Below are positions 22,950-34,000 of a DNA stretch of 64,000 nucleotides, one piece after another (positions within the stretch are counted from its first letter, which is position 1; every line of letters begins with the position of its first letter). A program made the translations under genes and the position numbers. Origin of the DNA: Imbricaverruca yamaguchii (lineage: Eukaryota > Arthropoda > Thecostraca > Neoverrucidae); NCBI GenBank assembly GCA_034440575.1, contig JAOTOL010001508.1, forward strand, positions 62,001-126,000, read 5' to 3'. The notes under the pieces were generated by a model that worked only from the letters and a program-made list of their open reading frames with translations, was not told the DNA's origin and searched no databases.

Positions 22950-23755
22950 TTGCATATTCAAATTATATTGCATTCTTCTTTGCATCCCAAGGCACCCTTG
23001 TGTTGGCTTCCCCGATCTATGGGCACCAAGGAATGCCCCATATTGAAAGACCCAATGAAGGTGCATACAGCCAAAGGAGATAGGCTGCTGCTGCATCTTA
23101 TATGGGGGGGGGGGGCAGCAATTGGACAAAATACCTGCTATGTTGAAGTCACCAACAATACAGTTTCCTAATGCACTTTTCTATTTATCTCTTCCTGCAT
23201 CAACCTGTCAGTAGTGGCGGGGATGGCCGAGTGGTTAAGGTGTCGGGCTATGGGTACCAAAGGTCCCGGGTTCGACTCTAGCGCCACTCAGGACATTTCC
23301 CAAACCTGCGGCCCATCGGCGAAACAGTGTGGGCGGCGCCATTAGCCGTGAATGTGCATAAAGTGTGTCGTGAACCAACCAATAAACAAACAAACAAACC
23401 TGCCAGTACTTCCATTCTGGTCTGGTGGCCTATATAATTCCACAATCCTAAATCATGTTCTTCAGAATGGTACCTAACCACAAAGATTGTACTCCTTCAT
23501 TATGCACCCTATCTTCTACAGAATGACACTTAATTGCTTGCCTCACATACAATAGTATCCCACCTCCTATGCCAGCCTATGATGGCATGGACAATGCAGC
23601 CAGTCAATTCCAATTCTTGCAATTTGTATCCAAAAATGTTTTCATTAACTAATTATTCAGCTATGCATATAAACTCTAGCTATTTAGACAACATACATGT
23701 ATGCAGGTACCCAATTTTATTCCCAGCACTTCTGACATTTACATAAAAACATGGC
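22950..23755 (-). pseudogene. CR1-like endonuclease remnant
   Basis: On the minus strand, three blocks typical of non-LTR apurinic-type endonucleases appear in the right order: GGGILLYVRQAIKC (about 23530-23580), YRPPDQNGSTG (about 23400-23435), then beyond an inserted SINE GNCIVGDFNIAG (about 23140-23175). They are in different frames and separated by stops. It lies directly downstream of the esterase-type ORF1 remnant, the order expected in CR1 elements. Confidence 0.65.
23214..23396 (+). mobile_element. tRNA-derived SINE, family C
   Basis: The head reads GGGGATGGCCGAGTGGTTAA (A-box region like tRNA-Ser or Leu) and GGGTTCGACTCTAGCGCC (B-box region), followed by about 100 bases of body and an (AAAC)n tail. 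It is flanked by a 12-base target-site duplication with one mismatch, aacctgTcagta at 23202-23213 and aacctgCcagta at 23397-23408. It splits the CR1-like endonuclease. The long non-tRNA body shows that it is a SINE. Confidence 0.88.
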
Positions 23756-23779
23756 AAGCTATTCCTTTCCTTGCACGCA

Positions 23780-24420
23780 ATACTTCAAGCAATGCAATCT
23801 CGTTTTGAGCTATATCCCCATAACCTGCTTAACTTCCCTGTTTCCCACTCACAGCCTCCTCATACCTCTTGCTGAGCAGTTCCCTCATCTCTACCCAGAT
23901 ATGGCCATCAAATGTAAACATTTGAGCCATTCCCAAAATCCATCCTCCACAGATACAAGAAGTTCACCACAAGCTTCTCACAAATTCTAGCTACACTGCT
24001 GTTCAGTCCAATGACCCTAGAATGCTATTATACATGTGAACTTAACATAGGCAGGATAGATGTTGCCACTCCTCTCTTCCTATTTCCTACTAACCTACCT
24101 GTGAAATCCATGCACTCTTTTTCATTGTTTCCCCTGTTTTGGCTTCCTGGTTGGTTATTGGATGTTACAATACTTTGACAGTCATGTGGTGTTGCCAATC
24201 TCTCACACTGATTGGTCATAGGCAGCAGGTGATTCCAACCCACTTTTTGAATAGTGGTGTGGGGAACTTACCCCTAGACTACTCATTCCCAGTTGTGTCT
24301 TCCCTACATCATTAACACCAGCATGTACAATTAATGATGCACCCTCTCCACTTACCTTCATTATAACATCTAACCTATCCCAACATCCTTTACTAAGGCA
24401 CCTGGGAAGCCAGCTCAAGT
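23780..24420 (-). pseudogene. CR1-type ORF1 with SGNH/GDSL-like esterase remnant
   Basis: The minus strand reads WDRLDVIMKVSGEGASLIVH followed by AGVNDVGKTQ (about 24300-24390). This corresponds to the HxGxNDxG block III of SGNH hydrolases, which many CR1-group elements carry in ORF1. Below the inserted SINE it continues as NSSVARICEKL (about 23985) and a frame-shifted DFGNG...FDGH segment (about 23900-23930), matching the C-terminal part of the same fold. Stops and a SINE at 24148-24292 disrupt it. In live CR1 elements this protein is thought to assist in the retrotransposition particle. Confidence 0.6.
24148..24292 (-). mobile_element. SINE family B, diverged
   Basis: Shares the family B body (GCCAATCTCTCACACTGATTGG on the + strand in two parts) and the TGGTTGGTTATTGG 3' end, with a strongly mutated B box. 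More diverged than the other copies. It sits inside the CR1-like ORF1 remnant. Confidence 0.65.
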
Positions 24421-24479
24421 CCTACTCAAGTTCTACTACAAAATAAGCAAACAGTATACCTTACTCTGGAGTCCCTGGT

Positions 24480-27400
24480 GACCTGACCTCCCTCTCTATC
24501 TCTTCATCACCCACACCTCCATCCCAAGCAGCATTACTCATCCTCTCTTATAATCAGAGTGGTAAACTTACTTTCCAGATTGGGAGTCTGAGTGCATAGA
24601 AACTTCTTCCCAGGTACATCTTCATGTACATATTGCTCTTTGATGCACATAATCTGCTTACCAGTAACCAACAGGAAAAACCTATGTAGTCAATACCAGC
24701 ATAATATGCATGAGTAATATGCATAGTCATTTTTGGTTGCACTAAATGTCAAACCATAGGAACAAAGAAGTGAACAGTGGATGGTACTGCCCAGCAGATA
24801 ATAGTGACAATCAGCACAGCTGCATCTCTCACAACTCACAGGAACAATGTGCTTTCCTTACACTGTTGGTTTCAGCATGAGGCTGGGCCATATGAAAAAC
24901 AAACAAAAATACTTTCACTTCACCTCAGCTCAGAGCACATATTCCCTATGTAATATAACACCTCCACTACTGCACTTACCACAGTCTGAGGTTGGATGTA
25001 ATAGCTGTACACAATGCAAAGGGTCAGTCAAGGTCTTGTGCTTGTTTCATGACACTGCTAACAATGTGTTCAAAGTTGCTAATGGTTATGCTGTAATATA
25101 AAAATACTGTGCATTGATTGGTTCAGATACTGACCTCAGAACATAAAACACTAACATATCCAATTCTGATTGGCAGATTCCAGGATTCTGGGGGGACATC
25201 TCTTAATACTGTAATGTTTTGGTCATTTGAACTCAGGGATGTTTCACCTGATTCAGTCATATAGCCTGCTAATACTGTAAAATTATCCACTATATGAGTG
25301 GAAAGAATGCACGTTTTCAGACACTGCTCCAGAGCTAGAGAGCATCACACTCTGTGTGCATGCTTGCTGTCTCGTAAGCACTGTTGGCACATCATAGCCT
25401 GTTTCTGGTGGTTGAGATTGTGTGTGTGAAGTTGTGGTCTGGCTAGTGACTGTTACAAAATGTGCTTAGTTTGATTGATTAACTGTAAGTGGAAAACAGT
25501 GTTTTTATGGGTGCCATTCAGTTTGTTTTTGGTGACATCTTAGTTCACACATTTGTGTCTGAGTGAATGTGAAGCCCATCCAATTCAGTAGGAAACCAGA
25601 GTGCAAAAATGCTTTAATAAAAAAAAATATCTGAAGAATTACCTTAATTCCATCCTGTTTGCAATACCATAAAACTATTCTCCGTTCCAAGGCCCATCTA
25701 TTTTCCTTAGCCTTATTCTGGTACTCTGACATGGTCAGACAAGCAGGTGCACATAATAGGATATATGTAGGAGGTAACTAGGTATGTATGAAAATATACA
25801 GAACAGAAAATTTGCAGTTTAAAGACAATCTCTGATTCATTTGATTTATTGTAATGCAATGTTTGTGAATATGCTGAACATGATTGGGCAAATTGTTTCC
25901 TTTGCAAATGCATATTGTTTGGTTGGGAGACATCAGTGAACACACATGGCCACTCCTTGAAATTGGCACACAGGTGAGCATCAGTAGATTGCAGGAAGAT
26001 ATTTTTTTAGCCTGAGATGCTGTGCCACCTGAATTTCGCTGTCTGAAGATGTGGTAATCTTAACAGAGCTAGGTCCATTTAAAGCAGCACTGCATGCAAA
26101 TCTCTGCACATTGTTGTATGAATATATTGAATAGGATTAACTATCATAATATACTAATTTAACTTGTAGAATAGCTTTACTTCTCTATACTTCATCTTTC
26201 TTAGCTTCCATGATAAATATTTTCTGACTACAACATATTAGCAGATGTGGCTACTCTAAGCATACAATTTCTGCTTAGAGTACACTTTCCAGTTCCTGTG
26301 TCTTGCCCTGCCTATATGATAACCATACTTTTCTTTAGTCTAGGGGACTGGAGTACCTGCAGATACGGGCTCCCCTTCATCAGTCACAGAACTCATCTCT
26401 GGGTGAGTGATGCTCAAGAATTTTGTGAGCCAACCAGGTGAGAGAACCAGATAAGAGGCAAAATATCACCCAAAGTGTCTTGGAGATCGATAATTATTCA
26501 AAATTAAGAAAATAAGATGGAACCTAACTTAGCCCAACAATCCATGCAGGAAAGTACATTCTTCTCATCAAATTGAAAATTTCCACTTTTTTCTGAAAAA
26601 AATTGTCAAATTAAGTAACAAACCTAACCCAACCCAAGAAAGCCAAAACACTTCTTGAAGAAAAACGTGCAAGTAACAAAGAATTGAACATTTTTTGGTG
26701 AAAAAACTATAGTATCTTACAACAAAAGGCTAACATAATCAAACATAAACCCAGTGTATGCTTCATAGAGGTTAAATGTCTGTCAGACTTGTCTCATTGT
26801 TACCTTAAAAAGCAATAATATCATGGCCAGACAGGTGGATACACACCGAGCACAGGGATGTAACTAGGCATGCAGATACATCCAACATACTTATCTACCG
26901 AGATAGACTCCTGCTTATAACCCACCTTGCACATTTCGACGCAGTGCAGAAACGATGCTGGACAACATTGGAAGCGAGCTTTAAAATTGCTTTCTAGCTA
27001 GCACCTAGCCAACTTGACATAATTAGCTATAAATTCATTGCTATCTGATGCCCTTGACTTACCAAAAATAAAGGGATTAGCCGAAATATCAATAAAGACA
27101 ATTATGGCGCTCACGAAACCGACATCACACAAAATGGCTGAAGAACTTACCACATCATTATTCACCCAGTCCAGTTGATTGGTATAAATGCATTTGCCAA
27201 CAGTACAGCACAACACGAAAATAATCAGAATTTCACACTAATTCTGAATGTCCAAGAGTCATTATACCCCACACACAACACAGAAACACAGCGTAAAAAT
27301 GCGACGATCCGCGAGAAACTGCGAAAATTGCATAGATGTGCACATCGTATATTTGAAACGATTCCAGTTCTAAGCTTCCTCCTCGCAGAAATTTAAAACA

Positions 27401-28579
27401 ACTCCAGTGACCTAATTTTGTTGCCTACACATGACACATGTCGGTGATCGAAGCTCTTTTTATTCGATTTTAATTTTGACAATGAAGGAGCTTAAAATGC
27501 CCTCACTATTATTAGCTGTTAGCAGTTACAAGCTGACTACATTGGCCGCGCAGTTTGTACGAACAGTTTTTTTTCTCGCGAAACATAGATGTAGCGAGTT
27601 GAATTTAAAGCATGGATCTGTTTACCTGAATGTGCGTTGTGGTTCTATGAAGGCGTATGTCCCCTGAGTACTCTTTTGCGTGAGTTAGTACATTGGAGGG
27701 CTATGATGATGCTGAAACTTATCTTCGTCATTTGTTCCTAATATTATAAAATAGATATGGGCTTTCATACAGCGAGTATTTCACATCTATTAGTTGTCAA
27801 AATTTGAACCTAGAAGCACAGCACTCAAAGCATATAATATTCAATACTTATGACGCCCAAGCCCTTCCGTGATTTGATTATTATAATGCCAGTTCCCAAC
27901 TGAATGCCAATTCACATTAATGTGATCTTTATGCGTCACCATGTTACAAGTTAGCTATGGTATTGCAGTTTATGGTGCCCACAAGTTTTACACAAGTTTT
28001 ACACAGTTTAACTCAATGAGGCAAAGAAGTCAGTTAGCCTTGATTAGGGTAGGCTCTTGGCTTATGCTGGAAATGTATGTTTACTTTTTATTGAACAAAT
28101 AATAATGTAGCTTCTTTACAAAAAAGCAGGTTAGGCTATCCTGGCTTAGATTGTTTTTTTAATTGAAAACAAATATTGCTGGGACATTTTCCATGTTCTG
28201 AACATTTGTTTTTTCATGAAAAGTTAGGTCAGGTTATGTTACATTTTTCCTTAATTTTTTAAAATTACTTTATATGCTATATTTCCCAGCTCTAAGTTTG
28301 TTGTGGGATGTTGTTTTGCATTCCAGCTGAAAAATATGCACTTGTAGAGGAAATGAGTAGTTGCATCATGTTAACCACATTCATAAACATTGCAATGGAA
28401 AATTTGAACAATTTGAAAAGTACCTACCTGAAACTGCAAATTGCCTTAATAATTAGGCTTTAAATCCTCTGGTCTCTGATTGGAAGTGGTCCTGCTGAAG
28501 TCTCTAGTCTTCTGGTACCCATTTTTTGAGGATCAGCAGCAGTAGTGGCAATAATGTTCAGGTAATATGCTCATAGCAT
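24480..28579. other. Long AT-rich stretch, no gene seen
   Basis: About 4 kb without recognisable exons, RNA genes or transposon motifs. Frames are under 90 codons and lack coding character. Confidence 0.5.
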
Positions 28580-28582
28580 CTA

Positions 28583-28830
28583 TATCTGTACATGGCTATT
28601 CATATTTTTGACCATGCACCTGATGGACATCACATCCCTTGCTGCAGTTGGACCCATGCACTTTTTCATGAGGATTTCCTTCAAAACATAGGTCCAGTCA
28701 TACCTTTGCTTCAGGGTACCAATGGCAACCTTATAGTTTTCCTTAGTAAGTGGGACTCCTCTCATGGTTTCCTCTGGTTCTACCTTCAAATGTCTCTCCA
28801 AGTACAGGATGCAGTGTTAAATTATTCGCA
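28583..28830 (-). pseudogene. BEL/Pao-type gag fragment
   Basis: The minus frame reads YLERHLKVEPEETMRGVPLT followed by KENYKVAIGTLKQRYDW. The pattern GLPLTxxNYxxAxxxLKxRFG is the hallmark of the gag region (DUF1759-like) of BEL/Pao LTR retrotransposons and of domesticated derivatives. Only about 70 codons survive. No protease, RT or LTR is seen nearby, so this is an isolated remnant. The final 70 bases at its 5' side belong to the repeat that starts at 28815. Confidence 0.6.
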
Positions 28831-29275
28831 AAATAGGGTGGAATTTACCACTTTCTGAACACTCAATCGACATCCCGCTCCAAGAAGTATCGACATCCTG
28901 CTTCTTGATGCGTGCTTATGAAGTGTCTCCTTTCTAACATTACCTCGTTTGTTAAGTAGCATGATCATGCTCTTAATAAGGGGTGGTGGTACACGAATAT
29001 TCGGCAATGCAATTTCAGGTAAATGGTTTATTCATAATGCGAACATCACCAGGGTGTATATTATTTTTTTATCTCCCTATCCCAAATATAGCTCTTCCTA
29101 ACATATTTGAATATTAAAAAAAAAAACGATGAGGGTACAAACATTGGCTCAAATTTAAGTCTGAAAAACATCAAAGGCACTTGGAATGATACTAATTTCA
29201 GGACAAATTTCGACATCCTACTGTGCTCGTTTCGACATCTCACACCTAACGAAAAGCCAATATTTTCACACTGAC
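28815..29275. repeat. Dispersed repeat, copy 1 of 2
   Basis: Both ends match 40243-40730. The left end has aatagggtggaat, accactttctgaacac and atcgacatcc; the right end has ctcgtttcgacatctcacac followed by a short conserved stretch. The interiors are much less alike. Part of the right end also occurs near 5484-5530. Confidence 0.55.
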
Positions 29276-30844
29276 AGGATGTCTCAATGGCTGAGTCTAC
29301 AGGATTCTGATCAACTGAGTTCCATTCTGCCTTCAAGCTCTTCAACTCAGTTTGCACCACTAAGCTGTTTAGCATGGCATTTTTGGCCATCTACTGCTGG
29401 GTGCAAGATAGCCCAATTGGGTTTGACACACCCTAAAACCCTAATAATCAATGAACCAACCATCTACTGCTTACAACCCAGTGCAGCATATTCAGGTCAC
29501 ATGACATTATGTACCACCATGTGACTGATGATTGACCAAATCCACATTGCTATCTGTGTGGGCATAGGAAGTGTAGGCACGAAACCCTATCCTTGAACAG
29601 CTATTCCCAGTATTCCTATTCCCAGTATTAAATGTTATGAAAATATGTGAAAATCAGTATTGACATCCCCAGTGTGGAGGACTCAATTTGACAGACCCAG
29701 ATGTTTTCTTATGCAATTTCTGAGCCATTCAAGATATCACTGAAATTTTGCTTGCTTTTGGATAATTGATCACCACTATTATATAGAATATGGAGTTACA
29801 GTCTACTATTGTTTGAGGGCATGGTTTCAATGAGTCTGACCAGCTAGACAGGATATTTTATCACTTGGTGGGTGAAGGGTGCACCTGGTAGTGATGTACT
29901 GACCAATTATGCTGTAAAACATTCCTGCTGCAACAATCAGCCTGGGTGACTCACCTGCACCAAGGAGTCTGTAGTCCAAAATTGTCATTATTCCTCTCCA
30001 TTGCTTTCCTGTTCAGAGGCAGAAACATTTGGTTTTGCTGGTATGTACTTGTTGCATTTTTGTTTAGCATCACCTATTTAAAAAATCATTGGCTCCAACA
30101 GCTCATCATATTTCTAGATACCTGACTGATCAGGCTGAACCTTGACCAGAACAGTGGCCTTGACATTTGCACACATTATTGTGAAGGGTGAAATGTTCGG
30201 TTTGTATATCATATATATTGAAGCATGAAATCTCATTAGTTTCACAAGCAGAGTCTGAAAACTAGAGCAAAAACTGGGTGACTGACTGTACCTAAACATT
30301 GACCTGTTTGACTTGATGTGGAAGCTTAACTTCAAGAGGTAGATGTGAATGTTCCAAGTTACTTGGAAAGTTTAAGCATGCAGATACAGCATGCTATTTG
30401 CCCCATCTCTATATTGCTTAGTTGGTGAAGTCAAATTGACCCCCATCACAAACACACTGTGAAGGGTGTGACATTTTTGCACATCTGTGAGGATTTCAAC
30501 ATCTGTAATTCAGAGTGAATTCATTAGAATGTAAAATGTTGCAACAAGGAAGGTTATGTTATGCACACTTATGTTTGAGATGCTACTGTTGCCACTGTAA
30601 AAGGCTCCAACATGTCTTCCTTATTTTATTTTTTAACTCATAAATCCACTCCATAGGTAATGATTTTCCACTTCTGCATCAAAATTCAAAATTGGTTTGC
30701 GGAAATGTTCCGGGTTATTCAGCAGGCAGTGCTGGGAAATGATCAGCCGCTTTTTCTCACATGCTCCAGGTCCGCAGAATGTTATTTCCACTGCTGCATA
30801 TTTATCTGACTCTGGCCCATTTGACCACCAGCCAATGTGAAGCC
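29276..30844. other. FDXR upstream region
   Basis: AT-rich sequence with no recognisable gene. The promoter of the downstream reductase should lie in its last few hundred bases. I see no convincing TATA box, and the transcription start cannot be placed. Confidence 0.4.
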
Positions 30845-31039
30845 ATGAGCTCGTCATGGAGTGTGTGCTGGCGTCAGTGCTGGCTGTTGCGTTCGCCCGA
30901 GCTGCGTCGTCTGGTGTCGAGTGGTGGTCGGGTGGCCTCACCAGACCGCCAGATGACCACATCGCCGGCGTCGAACTCGTCTGTGGCGGTGGTCGGGGCT
31001 GGACCGGCTGGCTTCTACGCCGCCCAACAAATCATCAAG
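30845..31039 (+). CDS. FDXR: FDXR coding exon 1 (presequence and FAD-binding loop)
   Basis: 65 codons, ending in frame (phase 0) at donor gtaaat. The first about 45 residues have many Arg and Ser and few acids, as in mitochondrial import signals. [19 protein letters not shown] follows and is the dinucleotide-binding beta-alpha-beta start. The exon is markedly GC-rich compared with its flanks. Confidence 0.92.
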
Positions 31040-34000
31040 GTAAATCGACGCTGCTGGCGGTGCTTCGTGTTCTCGATGAGAACCACCTGGCATGTTGAAA
31101 AATGTATGCCTGTTTGACAAGCCTGCTTCTTATGTCAATGAAACGTTTTTGCCATATGATTGCAACACTGCTGTTCCAGTGGGAATTGCGCAATGGCCGA
31201 TGGGTCACTTTTGCATTTATGAACAGGTAGCCAGAGGATATTTGGGAAGCTGCTACTTCTCAAATTGCATGTCATGGCTCAGTCTCTCCCACATGCTCAA
31301 GCTTGAGCTAATGTATAACGGTGTACTTCAGGTGAAAGCACGAATAAAAGCGAATCGAGTACCGAAATGTAATGGGGAGAGCTGCGTTGTGCGACGGTAT
31401 ATTGTCGTGTGCTGTGATTTGTTTTGTGTACCTGATGTCAGCGGTTAGTGTAATTCTTCGTACATAGTGCATTGTATTGTTTTCATGGTGCTTTCTCATT
31501 TAATTCCATCATGAATGCAGCATATATTTCTGGCTTACCATCTGCCGTTTTTCATAGGCTAATATACACGTCGAAGAGGAATATTAGTTGTTCAAAATCA
31601 AGGCATAGCAAGTTGCACAATTATTTCTGCCTGGGTGTAACTTTCCACATCAGTTATACAATTTTAAATCGTGAAGCTACCATTGCTGTGCATGTACTAC
31701 GAGATTTCCAGTTTTGATGTCGGCTAGGGGATCTGAACATTGCGCACACTGACAGGTCAGAGGCGGATCCATGCATTTCCTTTGGATTTTGGTTGCGCCA
31801 TTTCCTCAGAGTGGAGCCACTGCGACGGTCATTGTAGCTGAGGAGCTGCATGGTCACGCAGTCGATGCACCCTTAAATTTCAATAACCAACCGATCATTG
31901 GAGCGGCCACCACGATGCCTGGTGGACCTCACATGTTGCATGTTTCAGTTATCACCGCGGTGCCGGGTGGACCTCACATGTGACACGTTTCAGCGGTCAC
32001 CACGGTGCCATCATGCCGGGTGCCGGGTGGACCTCACATGTGACGTGTTTCAGCGGTCACCACGGTGCCGGGTGGACCTCACATGTGACGTGTTTCAGCG
32101 GTCACCACGGTGCCGGGTGGACCTCACATGTGACGTGTTCCAGCGGTCACCACGGTGCCGGGTGGACCTCACATGTGACACGTTTCAGCGGTCACCACGG
32201 TGCCGGGTGGACCTCACATGTGACGTGTTCCAGCGGTCACCACGGTGCCGGGTGGACCTCACATGTGACGTGTTTCAGCGGTCACCACGGTGCCGGGTGG
32301 ACCTCACATGTGACGTGTTCCAGCGGTCACCACGGTGCCGGGTGGACCTCACATGTGACGTGTTCCAGCGGTCACCACGGTGCCGGGTGGACCTCACATG
32401 TGACGTGTTCCAGCGGTCACCACGGTGCCGGGTGGACCTCACATGTGACGTGTTCCAGCGGTCACCACGGTGCCGGGTGGACCTCACATGTGACGTGTTC
32501 CAGCGGTCACCACGGTGCCGGGTGGACCTCACATGTGACGTGTTCCAGCGGTCACCACGGTGCCGGGTGGACCTAGCATGTGACGTGTTCCAGCGGTCAC
32601 CACGGTGCTGGGTGGACCTAGCATGTGACGTGTTTCAGCGGTCACCACGGTGCCGGGTGGACCTCACATGTGACGTGTTCCAGCGGTCACCACGGTGCCG
32701 GGTGGACCTCACATGTGACACGTTTCAGCGGTCACCACGGTGCCGGGTGGACCTCACATGTGACACGTTTCAGCGGTCACCACGGTGCCGGGTGGACCTC
32801 ACATGTGACGTGTTCCAGCGGTCACCACGGTGCCGGGTGGACCTCACATGTGACGTGTTCCAGCGGTCACCACGGTGCCGGGTGGACCTCACATGTGACG
32901 TGTTCCAGCGGTCACCACGGTGCCGGGTGGACCTCACATGTGACGTGTTCCAGCGGTCACCACGGTGCCGGGTGGACCTAGCATGTGACGTGTTCCAGCG
33001 GTCACCACGGTGCCGGGTGGACCTCACATGTGACGTGTTCCAGCGGTCACCACGGTGCCGGGTGGACCTCACATGTGACGTGTTTCAGCGGTCACCACGG
33101 TGCCGGGTGGACCTCACATGTGACGTGTTCCAGCGGTCACCACGGTGCCGGGTGGACCTAGCATGTGGCGTGTTTCAGCGGTCACCACGGTGCCGGGTGG
33201 ACCTGTATGAACGACTTCCGGTGCCATTCGGTCTGGTGAGGTTCGGAGTCGCGCCCGACCACCCGGAGGTGAAGAATGTGATCGCCACGTTCTCGCAAAC
33301 GGCGCGTGCACCCGGTCTGCGTCTACTGGCTGACGTGGAGGTCGGCCGACATGTGTCCGTTGCCGAGCTGCGCAGCGCCTACCACGCCGTCGTGCTGGTC
33401 AGTAGGTCACCTCCGGACAGCTGCAGTCATAGGTCACGACCGCTGCAGTGGTCAGTGGTGTCAGCTGTCCGGTATGTTTGACATTCTGGCGCTGGGTATC
33501 CGGTCACCGACACTACCCGACGGGTCCACAACTGGGTCCAATCGTCAAACGCGGATGCATTTCGGTGGACCGATACCATTTTGTATTGCATTGATGGGAT
33601 CAAGGAGAAGGATATTCTTGTTTTTTTTTTGTAGTCTACCATATAGGGTTTGTTTCTGCAACTACCATCAATAACATAGTCACCATTAAGAATGCTGATC
33701 TGTTGATAAGCTCTGACCCACAATAAAGACGTACACAACATTATCATTATTTGGCAAATTTATCGGATGGATACGTGACGTCCAGCCTATCTGACCGGTC
33801 TGATTGTAGTATTTTGTGGGTCAGTGTGGAGACCAGCCACGAAATTGTATAATATTTTGTGGACAAGTATTGTACAGCGCATGTGGACGTTTTAAAGCTT
33901 CGTCTCTTTCATTTATTGTGCTTAGTTTTGTTTCTTATGCAAGTTTCATTCCGTTCTCACTTTTCATGGGGTGACAAGAAGCCATAGATTATCATCAAAA

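Noticed and set aside
30761..30844. Upstream ATG at 30761 as the FDXR start
   Set aside because: In frame, but it adds a hydrophobic and His-rich stretch. The ATG at 30845 gives a normal mitochondrial presequence and the usual protein length. Not fully excluded.
32275..33072. Minus-strand frames of 85-100 codons in the minisatellite
   Set aside because: Periodic antisense by-products of a 45-bp repeat; no start context or homology.
31904..33178. CRISPR array
   Set aside because: Units are contiguous without spacers, the DNA is from an animal, and the unit derives from an exon boundary.
31898..33481. A 527-codon continuous frame as a stand-alone repeat protein gene
   Set aside because: It is the 45-bp minisatellite read in the frame of FDXR exon 2. 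Its last 70 or so codons are the FDXR exon plus intron. It matters as a splicing feature, not as a separate gene.
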